Shown here piece by piece: positions 1 to 8,154 of a stretch of DNA of 64,000 nucleotides. The notes beneath the pieces were generated by a model. The model was not told the origin of the DNA. It saw nothing but the letters and a program-made list of their open reading frames with translations, and ran no database searches. This DNA is from JBHJGS01 sp050331575 (GTDB lineage: Bacteria; Pseudomonadota; Alphaproteobacteria; Sphingomonadales; Rhodothalassiaceae). Each line of letters starts with the position of its first letter. Within the stretch, counting starts at the first letter, position 1. The stretch is from the NCBI GenBank assembly GCA_050331575.1, contig JBHJGS010000014.1, positions 1 to 64,000 on the forward strand, written 5' to 3'. The position numbers and the translations under genes are program-made.

Positions 1-415
1 GACCCGATCTGGTGGGCGGGGCCCCACCACCGACCCACGTTCGACCAACCCTTACTTCAAAAGTGAACGTGGCTCGGATTTCGCCAAAACTCAGCCGTCA
101 CAAGACCTTGTGGCTGCGTGAGCTAAAGCGATAGTGCCCATACCAAAGAGCCCCAATCATCAATGTACTACCGGAAAACCCGGTCTTAATTAGACCGCAA
201 GATGTGTGTGGTACTACCACACATCTTGGCAAGGGGCCCGCTGCGCGCCCCTGTGCAACCCCCGGCCTGCGGCTCCTTCAGGGCATTGAGCCCCTCCAGA
301 GCCAGTAAAACGTATCGCCGTTTCATCACTCGCAAGGGAGCCTTCGGCGCTCCCCTGCACCCCATCCGCCAAAGGGCATTTCATAGCCCCCAGGACCCCT
401 CGACAATTCCATTGA
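1..415. other. Non-coding, likely foreign remnant upstream of the integrase fragment
   Basis: No convincing gene is seen here. Base composition is visibly less GC-rich than the rest of the window. It contains a GC-rich hairpin (GGTGGG at 11-16, CCCACC at 23-28) and two adjacent inverted repeats at 182-227. A reading frame starting at 202 has no recognisable protein features and is rich in Pro, Arg and Ser, as random GC-rich frames are. I interpret the stretch as decayed mobile-element DNA left beside a tRNA gene. Confidence 0.4.
182..227. repeat. Two adjacent inverted repeats
   Basis: The first is GGTCT (182-186) and AGACC (192-196) around a 5-base loop. The second starts two bases later: AAGATGTGTGTGGTA (199-213) is complementary to TACCACACATCTT (215-227), apart from one extra TG in the left arm. 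No T-run follows, so this is not a standard intrinsic terminator. It could be a protein-binding site or the end of a mobile element. Confidence 0.5.
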
Positions 416-502
416 GGCCAGACCGGAGCTACACCACGAAATGGGACACGATCCGATCGTCTGAGCGAACGGTCTCCACACCAGGCTGACTATGCGCTGA
501 CG

Positions 503-1201
503 GTGCTTGGTATTCTATTGTCGTGGGCTTGTGATGGTGCGCTGATAAACGAGAACTTCGCGCGTAAGCCTCGTCTTCGATATAGGGCGGATCGAGTGGA
601 TAAGGTCTGGTCGCCGGATCAAGTCGATGCGTTTCTTTCCGCTGCCACCCCGGAAATGCGGATCGCCATCATCCTCGCGCTAGAAACCGGCCAAAGGCAG
701 GGCGATTTGCTTGCTCTCACATGGTCGGCCTTTGACGGTCAAGCGATACGGCTTACCCAGAACAAGACCGGCGCTTTTGTCACAATCCCAGTGACGCAGA
801 GGCTTAAGCGTGCGCTGCAAAACGAGATAAAGCGACTTTCAGGTACGGGGATTCAATCGGTCACGGTGCTCACCAGACCCGATGGGCAGCCTTGGAAGGG
901 TGACCATTTCCGCAACGTTTGGCGCAAAACGAAGGCGGCCGCTGGTATCGAAGGCGTCACCTTCAACGATCTCCGTGGCACGGCTGTGACGGCATTAGCG
1001 GACGCCGGCTGCTCGGTGCCGGAGATCTGCGCGATTACCCGCCACTCTATTCGCTCCGCGCATGCCATTTTGGAGCGATATCTGGCCCGCACGGCCACCC
1101 AATCCACGGCTGCGATTGCGAAGCTAGAGAACGCTCGGAGAACGAATTCTGCAAAACGCGCTGCAAAACAGACGCGCGTGACATGGAGGGAATATGACTA
1201 A
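503..1201 (+). pseudogene. Tyrosine recombinase (phage-type integrase), 5'-truncated
   Basis: This is the catalytic C-terminal domain of a tyrosine integrase, which would cut and rejoin DNA at an attachment site. Visible residues are Arg in TGQRQGDLLAL, Lys in QNKTGAF, Arg in NDLRGTA, His in ITRHSI and the nucleophile Tyr in ILERYLART. The first His of the usual HxxR box is Asn (FNDLRGTA). Only about 230 residues remain, against roughly 350-400 for the family. The frame stays open upstream to a stop at 413-415, and the part before the GTG at 503 (HQADYALTVL) still reads like integrase core-binding domain. The GTG is therefore probably not the native start, and the SAM-like N-terminal part is lost. 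It ends 15 bases from the 3' end of tRNA-Phe, the classic integration site. Probably an inactive island remnant. Confidence 0.8.
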
Positions 1202-1206
1202 GTCAT
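1194..1206. repeat. Perfect palindrome at the integrase stop
   Basis: ATGACT (1194-1199), one A, then AGTCAT (1201-1206) span the integrase stop codon and lie between it and the 3' end of tRNA-Phe. On the minus strand the palindrome lies just downstream of the tRNA and is separated from it by an A/T-rich stretch. It could be an attachment-site arm or help end the tRNA transcript. The role is inferred only. Confidence 0.4.
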
Positions 1207-1216
1207 TGAAAAATAA

Positions 1217-1292
<76 letters not shown>

Positions 1293-1388
1293 ATGTCCAG
1301 CCGGGGGACAGGAGCGGCCTTATAGACAGGCGGTTTGCGCCCTGTCCAGCCCTTGCGTCGCACCGGCCATCACAAACGCTCCAGCATC

Positions 1389-1453
1389 ATCTGGGGCAGT
1401 CTCTGTGGGCAGTATCTGGGGCAGTCTCTGTGGGCAGTCTCTGGGGGCAGTCT
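1389..1453. repeat. Minisatellite of 12-13 bp units
   Basis: About five tandem copies of a unit of the form CTGKGGGCAGTCT lie here. The first four form two perfect 25-bp copies (1389-1413 and 1414-1438), and a fifth variant unit follows. The array sits in the 277-bp spacer between tRNA-Phe and the end of the E1 beta gene. No gene or terminator is evident in this spacer. The array probably arose by slippage. Confidence 0.8.
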
Positions 1454-1569
1454 CCGATCCATCGCGCTTGCGATCGCGCGGATCGCCATGCCCGCCTTCT
1501 GGCGATGGGGCGCGCACCTTATCCCAGCGATTGGCGTCGCGTCACGATCCTAGTCAGTCAGATGTTGCC

Positions 1570-2571
1570 CTAGGCTGCCATGAGCGCGCGCGCAGCCGCG
1601 GCAATGACAGCGGCATCCGGCAGCCAGGCTGTTTCCAGAGCCGGCGCAAACGGCACCGGTGTGTCGGGCGGGGCCAAAAGCCTGGGGGCGGCGCGCAGAT
1701 CAGCAAAGCCGTGGATCGCCGCCCAAGCGATCAGATCGGCCCCGAAGCCGCAGCGCGGCCGGCCCTCATCGACCACCAAAAGCCGGCCGGTCTTGGCCAG
1801 GGAGGCCAGGATCGCCGCCTCGTCCAACGGCCGGCAGCCGCGCAGGTCGAGCAGGTCTAAGGCGATGCCCGCCGCAGCCAGCGTCTGCGCGGCCGCGGCG
1901 GCGCGGACCGCCATCAGCCCGGTGGCCAGCACGGTGACGTCAGCGCCCGCGCACACCTGCCGCGCCCGCGCCAGCGGCAGCAGCACCGGCGTTTCCGGGC
2001 AATCCCCGGCCTCCTGATACAGCGCCTTGTGTTCCAGCAGCGCCACCGGCCTGTCTTGGCCCAGGGCGGCCAGCAGCAGGCCCTCCGCATCGGCGGGTGT
2101 GGCGGGCATCAGCACCAAGAGATCGGGCAAATGCGTCAGCAGCGCATGCAGCGCCTGGCTGTGCTGCGCGCCGGAGGCATCGCCGGCGCCATAGGCCATG
2201 CGCAACACCACCGGCATGGGCCGATCATAGAGAGCCGGGGCCTGGGTTAAGCCGTTCAGGATCGGGTCAAACCCCGTGCCGACAAAATCCGCGAACATCA
2301 AATCGAGCACCGGACGCAGGCCGCAAGCCGCCGCGCCGGCCGCCAGCCCGACCAGCGCTGCCTCCGAAATCGGCGTGTCGATCACGCGCTCCGGCCCGAA
2401 CTGGGCATAAAGCCCGCGGGTGACGCCGAAGGCGCCGCCTTCCTCCCCGCGCGCGCCGTCCGCCCCGGCCCCTCCGGCCACTTCCTCACCGATCACCAGG
2501 ATCGATGGATCCGCCGCCATGGCATGGGTCAGGGCGCGGTTCAGCGCCTGGACCAGGGTCAGACGCGGCAT
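1570..2571 (-). CDS. Thiamine-diphosphate 2-oxoacid/acetoin dehydrogenase E1, beta subunit
   Basis: Beta half of a heterotetrameric E1 that decarboxylates a 2-oxoacid (or cleaves acetoin) with thiamine diphosphate. It has the transketolase pyrimidine-binding fold at the N-terminus (LVIGEEVAG, GVTRGLYAQFGPERVIDTPISE) and the transketolase C-terminal domain (ADVTVLATGLMAVRAA, LLVVDEGRPRCGFG). Length 333 residues is normal. Its start overlaps the end of the alpha gene by 13 bases, so the two are translationally coupled. No lipoyl E2 gene follows. A dihydrolipoyl dehydrogenase is encoded about 57 kb away. The substrate cannot be decided from sequence. Pyruvate, branched-chain oxoacid and acetoin enzymes all share this architecture. 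Confidence 0.85.
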   Translation of the reverse strand: MPRLTLVQALNRALTHAMAADPSILVIGEEVAGGAGADGARGEEGGAFGVTRGLYAQFGPERVIDTPISEAALVGLAAGAAACGLRPVLDLMFADFVGTGFDPILNGLTQAPALYDRPMPVVLRMAYGAGDASGAQHSQALHALLTHLPDLLVLMPATPADAEGLLLAALGQDRPVALLEHKALYQEAGDCPETPVLLPLARARQVCAGADVTVLATGLMAVRAAAAAQTLAAAGIALDLLDLRGCRPLDEAAILASLAKTGRLLVVDEGRPRCGFGADLIAWAAIHGFADLRAAPRLLAPPDTPVPFAPALETAWLPDAAVIAAAARALMAA

Positions 2572-3488
2572 GCCCAGCCCTCAGCGACATAGACGGGCGG
2601 GGCCCCACAGGCCTGGGCAAAGGCGGCCTCGATGCGGGCTGTTTCCTCCGCCTCGATCATCACGGCGTCGCGAACCTGCCGCGCCAGCAAGGGCAAGGGA
2701 TCGCGCGCCCGGTCCGCCGCGATCGCGGCGGGCCTGCGGTAAGGCTGCTGATCCCGAGAGAAATATCCGTCCAGCCGGGGCACCGAGACGCTGAGGAAAG
2801 CCGGCGGCCCGCCTTGGCGGACCGCTGCCATCAGATCGGCCAGTTGCGCCATGATCGCCCCGGCATCCTGCCCGTCCAGCGCCCGGGCCTGCCAGCCAAA
2901 GCCGCGCGCGCGCTCGGCCAGCGGTACGCCGGCGTGGGCATAGGCCGCCGCGGTGGTCTGGGCGAAACCATTCGCCTCGACCAGAATGATCAGCGGCAGA
3001 CCCAGAACCGGCGCCAGATTGAGCGTCTCCAGCACCGCGCCCTGGTTCATCGCGCCTTCGCCGGTCACCGCGATGCCGATGCCGCCAGTGCCTTTGCGCT
3101 TTGCCGCCAATGCCGCCCCGGCCGCCAATGGCACGCCCGCGCCGACGATCGCCTGGGTCATCAGCAAGCCGTGCTCCGGAGCGCTGAGATGCTTGGGCCC
3201 GCCGCGCCCCGCGGTCAGCCCGCCGCTGCGCCCCAGCATCTCGCACGCCAGGGCGACCGGGTCCACGCCCAAGCCCAGCGCCACGCCATGGCCACGATGC
3301 GTCGCCGTCACCTGATCTGCCGGCTCGCGCAATAGCCCAAGCGCGGCCGCCGGCGCTTCCTGACCGCGGCAGGTGTGTAGCACCCCTGGCACCTGGCCTT
3401 GCTCGGCCAGATCCAGCAGCTTTGTCTCGAAGGCGCGGATGCGCACCATCAGCCGGTAGGCGGCGGCCAGGGCTGCCGCGGCGGTCAA
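2559..3488 (-). CDS. Thiamine-diphosphate 2-oxoacid/acetoin dehydrogenase E1, alpha subunit
   Basis: Alpha half of the same E1, carrying the diphosphate-binding site. Seen are the N-terminal helix (YRLMVRIRAFETKLLDLAEQ), the GRGGPKHL segment found in E1 alpha proteins, and the cofactor motif GEGAMNQG followed about 25 residues later by EANGFAQTT. The canonical motif is GDG...NN, so this copy has GEG and AN, variants that still place Asn next to the cofactor. Length 309 residues is a little short of the roughly 320-340 typical. It overlaps the upstream short-chain dehydrogenase gene by 4 bases and the beta gene by 13, giving one operon of three. Similar proteins are often annotated acoA or pdhA; I do not assign a symbol. 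Confidence 0.85.
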   Translation of the reverse strand: MTAAAALAAAYRLMVRIRAFETKLLDLAEQGQVPGVLHTCRGQEAPAAALGLLREPADQVTATHRGHGVALGLGVDPVALACEMLGRSGGLTAGRGGPKHLSAPEHGLLMTQAIVGAGVPLAAGAALAAKRKGTGGIGIAVTGEGAMNQGAVLETLNLAPVLGLPLIILVEANGFAQTTAAAYAHAGVPLAERARGFGWQARALDGQDAGAIMAQLADLMAAVRQGGPPAFLSVSVPRLDGYFSRDQQPYRRPAAIAADRARDPLPLLARQVRDAVMIEAEETARIEAAFAQACGAPPVYVAEGWACRV

Positions 3489-4249
3489 TATTGCACCCGC
3501 CGGGTCAGCCCGCCATCGACCACAAGATTGGCCCCGGTCATATAGCTGGCGGCAGGACTGGCGGCGAAGCAGATGACCCGGGCGATCTCCTCCGCCTCGG
3601 CGAAGCGCTTGCCCAGGGGAACCTGCGCGGCCTGCGCCTGATAAAGGTCAGGGCGGGCGCGGCGCAGCTGATCCCACGGCCCGTCCGGCGCGACGGTGAC
3701 CCCGGGCGACACGGTATTGACCCGGACGCCATGCGGCGCCAACGCCTGGGACAGGTCCGCGGCATGCGCAATCAGCGCGGCCTTCAGGGCGTTATAGGGC
3801 TGCGGCCCGCCGAATTCCTCCAAGGCGGCGATGCTGGCGACCGCGACGATCGCAGGATCGCGCCCCTTGGCCAGAGAGGGCAAGGCGGCTTCGACCAGAT
3901 GCACGAAGCCCATCAGGTCGACGCTGAAATTGGCGCGCCAGCCGGCCTCGCCGGCTTGCGCCCCGCCGGAAACATTGGAAATGAGAATGTCGATGCCGCC
4001 CAGGCTTGTGGCTATGTCTTGAACCCACGCGCCGATCGCGGCGGCCCCGGCACCCAGGTCCAGCGGGCGGGCGGCAATCTGAGCGCCGGTTTTGGCAAGC
4101 TCGGCCACGGTCTGGTCCAGCCGATCCTGACCGCGTGCGCACAGGCCCAGGGCTGCGCCTTCCTGCGCCAGACAAGCGGCGGTGGCCAGGCCGATGCCGC
4201 GGCTCGCCCCGGTGACAAGAGCGCGTTTACCGGCCAGTCCCAAATCCAT
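3485..4249 (-). CDS. SDR family NAD(P)-dependent oxidoreductase
   Basis: Classical short-chain dehydrogenase of 254 residues. It has the cofactor motif TGASRGIG near residue 14, the NNAG-equivalent ISNVSG, the catalytic Ser in VASIAA, and YNALK (YxxxK) further on. The C-terminal MTGANLVVDGGL is typical of FabG-like enzymes. Soluble, cytoplasmic. It is first in an operon with the two E1 subunits and overlaps the alpha gene by 4 bases, so its product or substrate probably belongs to the same oxoacid or ketol pathway. That link is inference from position. Confidence 0.85.
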   Translation of the reverse strand: MDLGLAGKRALVTGASRGIGLATAACLAQEGAALGLCARGQDRLDQTVAELAKTGAQIAARPLDLGAGAAAIGAWVQDIATSLGGIDILISNVSGGAQAGEAGWRANFSVDLMGFVHLVEAALPSLAKGRDPAIVAVASIAALEEFGGPQPYNALKAALIAHAADLSQALAPHGVRVNTVSPGVTVAPDGPWDQLRRARPDLYQAQAAQVPLGKRFAEAEEIARVICFAASPAASYMTGANLVVDGGLTRRVQY

Positions 4250-4352
4250 AGCAATCCCCCCTGCGGCGCGTGGTCCATTCCTGCTTTACGACAGCGCGCC
4301 GCACGGCAAAAGCCCCGGCGGCTCTTCAGAAAATAGTAGCTTTTGTTCGGTC

Positions 4353-4358
4353 TATAAT
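4353..4358 (+). promoter_or_regulatory. Consensus -10 box just upstream of the EAL gene
   Basis: A perfect TATAAT lies 7 bases before the ATG at 4366. Transcription starting the usual distance downstream would begin at or next to that ATG, giving a leaderless message. No clear -35 element is seen at 16-18 bases. Confidence 0.4.
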
Positions 4359-4365
4359 GACGCCC

Positions 4366-5451
4366 ATGGCTGTGTTGGTTCCTGTTTCTCCCGAAAGCCC
4401 TGGCGAGCGCTTTCGAACGCAATGCCGCAATTGCGGGCTGCCGCCTGTGCTGGATTTCGATCGGCTGCTGCTGCGCGCGCCGGAAGGGCGCACGCGCCGC
4501 AAGATCGAGGACCGACTGGGCGCGCTGGTAACCGATCTGCGCTATGATCCGCGCACCGAAGAATTGATGATCGCCGATCTGCCGCATCGCGCTGTGGCAG
4601 AGGCGTTGAAGGCGGCCTGCCACAGCACCGAATTGCTCGATGTGATGGTGGTTCCGCTGGCGGGCTCAGCCGCACAGCTGGACGATTTCCGCCGCATGAT
4701 GCGCGGCAGCGATTATGTCGCCATGGTGCACGGGCAGTGGCTGATCCAGTTCATCGAAGAGGGCGGTCTCACCAACCATGTCCAGCCGATCGTGGATGCC
4801 GCCGGCAGTGTCTACGGTCATGAATTTCTGGCCCGCGGCACCGATGCCGACGGCAGCCCGGTGCCGGCCTTCCGGATGATCGAGGCGGCGTCGACGCCAC
4901 GACTGGCGGCCTATTTCGACCGCAGTGCCCGGCTGGAAGCCGTCGCCAGCGCCGCCCGCCTGGGTCCGGACGGCGCCATCTTCATCAATTTCCTGCCCAG
5001 CACGGTCTATGACCCGAAAAGCTGCCTGAAGACGACGGTTGCGGCGGTACAGGCTGCCGGGATCGCGCCGGAGCGGGTGGTGTTTGAAGTGGTGGAAACC
5101 GAGCAGATCACCGATCTTTCGCATCTGCGCGCGATTATGGATTTTTACCGCGACGCCGGGTTCCGAATCGCGCTGGACGATTTTGGCGCCGGCTTCAACA
5201 ATCTGGCCCATTTCATTGCGCTGGATCCGGATTTCATCAAGATCGACAAGGCCATCACGCAGGCAGTCGTGACCAGTTCCCTGGCCCGAAACGTGGTGGA
5301 AACGCTGGTTCAGAATGCGCATGCGGCCGATGTCACCGTGATTGCCGAAGGCGTGGAAGACGCAGACATGTGGGCGCAATTGCAGGCCCTGGGCTGCGAT
5401 CTGTTTCAAGGCTATCATCTGGGTCGGCCCGGTCCGTTGCCCGAGGCCTGA
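4366..5451 (+). CDS. EAL-domain cyclic-di-GMP phosphodiesterase
   Basis: The C-terminal two thirds is an EAL domain that would hydrolyse cyclic-di-GMP to pGpG. The signature reads HEFLAR, so EAL is EFL with the metal-binding Glu kept. The other usual catalytic positions are visible: Asn in FINFLPS, FEVVETE, DDFGAGFNNL, Lys in FIKIDKAI, AEGVED and LFQGYHLGRP. It is therefore likely active. The N-terminal 100 or so residues have a CRNCG pair and no domain I recognise. No membrane segment or GGDEF domain is present, so the protein is probably cytoplasmic. ATG at 4357 and 4366 are both possible; 4366 is chosen because a TATAAT box overlaps the earlier one. It is divergent from the SDR operon. Confidence 0.85.
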   Translation: MAVLVPVSPESPGERFRTQCRNCGLPPVLDFDRLLLRAPEGRTRRKIEDRLGALVTDLRYDPRTEELMIADLPHRAVAEALKAACHSTELLDVMVVPLAGSAAQLDDFRRMMRGSDYVAMVHGQWLIQFIEEGGLTNHVQPIVDAAGSVYGHEFLARGTDADGSPVPAFRMIEAASTPRLAAYFDRSARLEAVASAARLGPDGAIFINFLPSTVYDPKSCLKTTVAAVQAAGIAPERVVFEVVETEQITDLSHLRAIMDFYRDAGFRIALDDFGAGFNNLAHFIALDPDFIKIDKAITQAVVTSSLARNVVETLVQNAHAADVTVIAEGVEDADMWAQLQALGCDLFQGYHLGRPGPLPEA

Positions 5452-5507
5452 TCACGCCGCGCGCAGGCGGTCTTTCCGCCTTAGCCCGGCCGCGACGTCT
5501 GGCGCGC

Positions 5508-6077
5508 ATGAGCACTGATCCGCTCCGCATGGCTAGCCTTTATGCCGCGGCCACTTTGGCTTGGACCTGGGCCGTTTGGGCGGTTCCCTGGGCGGCGGGG
5601 GATCCGTGGGCCTGGCCGCAGGTGATGTTTCTATATGCCGGTGGTTTGGGCCCGTGCCTGATTGCGTTGATCCTGACCGCGCGGGACACTGGTCGAGCGG
5701 GCCTTGCCGGTCTGGCGCGCCGGCTGTGGGATCCGCGCCGCATCGGCTGGCGCCATGGCGTGCTGGCGCTGGCCCTGATGCCGCTGTTGACCGCCGCCTC
5801 AGCGCTTGCAACCGGATCGCCGTTGCGACTCGCCCCCTCACCGCTGGCCGCACCCGTGACCTTCGTTTCGACAAGCGCCTTCCTGTTTGTTCTGGGGCCG
5901 CTGCCGGAGGAGCTTGGCTGGCGCGGTGTGATGCTGGAGCGGCTGTTACGGCGCTGGCGCTTCGCCGCGGCGGTTCTTCGACCGCCGGTTTGTCGTCGCT
6001 GCGAGATAGGATACGCTTTCAAGGTTGGGAGGAATGACTTCCAGCGTTGGCGCAAACTCTTGGAGCACCGCGCTTAA
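5508..6077 (+). pseudogene. CPBP-family intramembrane metalloprotease, 3'-truncated
   Basis: The N-terminal part reads as a CPBP (Abi/CAAX-like) membrane protease, with several hydrophobic segments and the first active-site motif in LPEELGWRGVMLERLL (EExxxR). The family needs two further motifs with His downstream, and neither is present. After RFAAAVL, near position 5970-5985, the reading continues in sequence that is the antisense of the neighbouring minus-strand gene and ends at 6077. The 3' half has therefore been lost in a rearrangement and the product should be inactive. A 7-bp hairpin (CGGCGGT, TCTTCG loop, ACCGCCG; 5968-5987) sits at the junction. The start at ATG 5508 is 56 bases after the EAL gene. 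Confidence 0.7.
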
Positions 6078-6812
6078 CTCCTGAAGGATCGCTTCGGCGG
6101 CATCGGTGCGATGCGCGCGCGTGTGCAGGCGGGCCTGCGCGATCAGGCCGAGCGTCCGCACCTCAGGCGACAGGAAGGGATCGGCCAGGATCTCATCGAT
6201 GTCGGCGATGGCCCGGCGGGCATGGCCGAAGGCCTTGATGCTGACCATGGCACTGACGATTGCCGCTGCATCGCGGATATCCTTCGCCTGCTCGGGCTCG
6301 GTCTGCAGCTTGTTCAAATGATTCAGCGCGGTCACCCGATAATTGTTGAACGGCAATTGGTAAGCTGCCTCGGCATAGGCTGTCGCCATCTTCAAGCGGG
6401 CCCAAGGCCGGGCCGGATCGCCGTTATCCAAGGCACCGAACGCCGCGCGAGCCTGGTTGACACTTTCCCGCAGATCGCCGCGCAGCCGGGCCAGCCGGGC
6501 TAAGGCCGACTTGACCGCCGCCCGCGCGCCGCGCCCGGCCGCTGTGCTGTCGTCCAGGCGATCGAATCCGCTTTTCAGAAGGGATTCCGCCGCGCCATAA
6601 TCGTTCCGGACCACGGCGGCCTCGGCCGCCTCCAAAACCAAAATTGCCTCCACGCCGGGATCCCGATACGGCTGTTCCAGATAGGCTTCCATCCGCGTGA
6701 GCGCCGCCTCGGGGCCCTCCGGCACAACATCCACTTTCGGAGCTTGTCCACCCTGCGCAAGGCCCGGTGCTGCCACCAGCGCGGCGATCGCCGCGATCCA
6801 TTGCCATTTCAT
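5946..6812 (-). CDS. Secreted TPR-like protein, C-terminally truncated paralogue
   Basis: Signal peptide (MKWQWIAAIAALVAAPGLAQ) followed by an all-helical, Ala-rich region that looks like tetratricopeptide-type repeats. Segments such as DSTAAGRGARAAVKSALARLARLRGDL and ARPWARLKMATAYAEA match the next gene almost residue for residue, so the two are tandem paralogues. That gene goes on into a TonB-C-like domain. This one stops after LEVIPPNLESVSYLA and ends in about 20 basic residues encoded opposite the truncated CPBP gene. It appears to have lost its C-terminal domain in the same deletion. ATG at 6812 is preferred to 6824 because GGAG lies 8 bases ahead. Function unknown; periplasmic or outer-membrane-linked location inferred. 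Confidence 0.6.
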   Translation of the reverse strand: MKWQWIAAIAALVAAPGLAQGGQAPKVDVVPEGPEAALTRMEAYLEQPYRDPGVEAILVLEAAEAAVVRNDYGAAESLLKSGFDRLDDSTAAGRGARAAVKSALARLARLRGDLRESVNQARAAFGALDNGDPARPWARLKMATAYAEAAYQLPFNNYRVTALNHLNKLQTEPEQAKDIRDAAAIVSAMVSIKAFGHARRAIADIDEILADPFLSPEVRTLGLIAQARLHTRAHRTDAAEAILQELSAVLQEFAPTLEVIPPNLESVSYLAATTNRRSKNRRGEAPAP

Positions 6813-6851
6813 CTCAGTCTCCATTCACACGAAGGAACACGCGCCGCTGCT

Positions 6852-8085
6852 TTATCGAACCGCCAGCAGCGACCGGTCGAACAGGCGGTTCTCCAACAAG
6901 TCGGTCGTCACCAAGTAGTGACTTTCCCCCTGACTCTTCAGACGGGAACTGGCGCGCACAATCCGGTTGGTGGCGACCTCAAAGCGCTCGTAGCGGAACC
7001 GACAGTCGCCGTCATCGTGCGTGGCGGTGTAGCGCTTGGCCGCGATATGGCCGGTCAGATTGCGCACCCAGCGATCCGGAGCATCCTGGTCCAGCACCGT
7101 CACCGAATCGACGGTTCCGTCTGGCCGGATACAGTAGCTGACCTCCGCCCAACTGCCCGCCAGAAGGCTTTCAAATTTCCAGCCCTCGGTTCCCCCTGGG
7201 GGGGGGACTTAGATCCTGTGCCTGAAACGAGCGACGCTCGGCCATCGCGCGGCCATGCCCGCCACCGCTCTGCACCGCTCGCGCGGTGTCCAGCGGCAGC
7301 ACCTCCAGCGTGTCCAGCTCAGTATTGGCGTTTTGCAACTCCGTCAGAAGGCGCTCTGCCTCCTCTTCCCGGCCGGCCCGGTGGTGCAGGCGGATCTGCG
7401 CAATGCGGCCGCCGCTGACAATTTCCGGAAGCTGCCCCGGCTTGGACACAATCTCTTCAATGACCGCGATTGCCTTGCGCGCGTCGCCGCGGGCTTTGCG
7501 GCTGATCATCGCCTCGACGATCCCCGCATAATCCTGCACCGCCGCTGGCAGATCGTCATTGCGCTTCAATCGCCGCAATTGGCGCAGGGCCGCAGCCTGG
7601 TAGTTCGCGTTGGGCATTTGGTACTCAGCCTCCGCATAGGCCGCGGCCATTTTGATGCGGGCCCATGGCCGCGCAGCATCGCCCTCTTCAAGAACGCCGA
7701 AGGCCGCGCGGGCATGGCCCAGTCGTTCGTTCAGATCGCCCGCGCGCCGCGCCAGCGTTGCCAGGGCATCGCGCACGGCCGCCTGCGCGGCCCGACCCGC
7801 CGCCGTGGAGGGATCGAGCTGATCAAGCGTGTCTTCCAGCAGGTCCCGCGCACCATCGCTGTCATTCTCGCTCAAGGCCGCCTCGGCTGCACGCAGCGCC
7901 AGCACCGAATGCACCCTGGCATCATAGTTCGGATTGGCCGGATAGGCCTCAAGCTGGTCGCGAACCTGATCGGACTGGCGCGGTGTAATTTGAATGCGCG
8001 GCGGTTCCTCTCCGGCCGGCTCTTGGCCATATGCCGCAGCCGTGATCGATAGACTGGCGATCAGCCCTAAACTCAAGCGGATCAT
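6852..8085 (-). pseudogene. Secreted TPR-like protein with TonB-C-like domain, frameshifted at a C9 tract
   Basis: Reading starts at ATG 8085 (AAGGA box upstream) with a signal peptide ending near AAAYGQ, then an Ala-rich TPR-like region (about residues 30-260). At a run of nine C on the minus strand (7198-7206) the frame carrying the N-terminal part runs to a stop at 7171. A one-base shift there continues as PPPGGTEGWKFESLLAGSWAEV, then SYCIRPDGTVDSVTVL and AAKRYTATHDDGDCRFRYERF, ending at 6852. That tail resembles the C-terminal domain of TonB-like energy transducers (GWAEV-CIRPDG, then xRY and RFxF). Full length would be about 410 residues. The shift may be a real mutation, phase variation or a sequencing error in the homopolymer. 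It is a tandem paralogue of the preceding minus-strand entry. Confidence 0.65.
7192..7206. repeat. C5-T-G9 homopolymer tract at a frameshift
   Basis: Five C, one T and nine G lie inside the coding region of the secreted TPR/TonB-C-like gene. On the coding strand this reads nine C, one A and five G. One base gained or lost in the C9 run joins the two open halves of the gene, which makes the tract the likely site of the frameshift. Confidence 0.75.
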
Positions 8086-8154
8086 GATGGCCCTCGATCC
8101 TTATTCTCCCGCATGACTCGATCATATCGAGCGGCTTTGATCAAGACGCAAGCA

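Noticed and set aside
202..489. 95-residue frame in the leftmost region
   Set aside because: Rich in Pro, Arg and Ser with no motif, no Shine-Dalgarno, and it overlaps the integrase reading frame.
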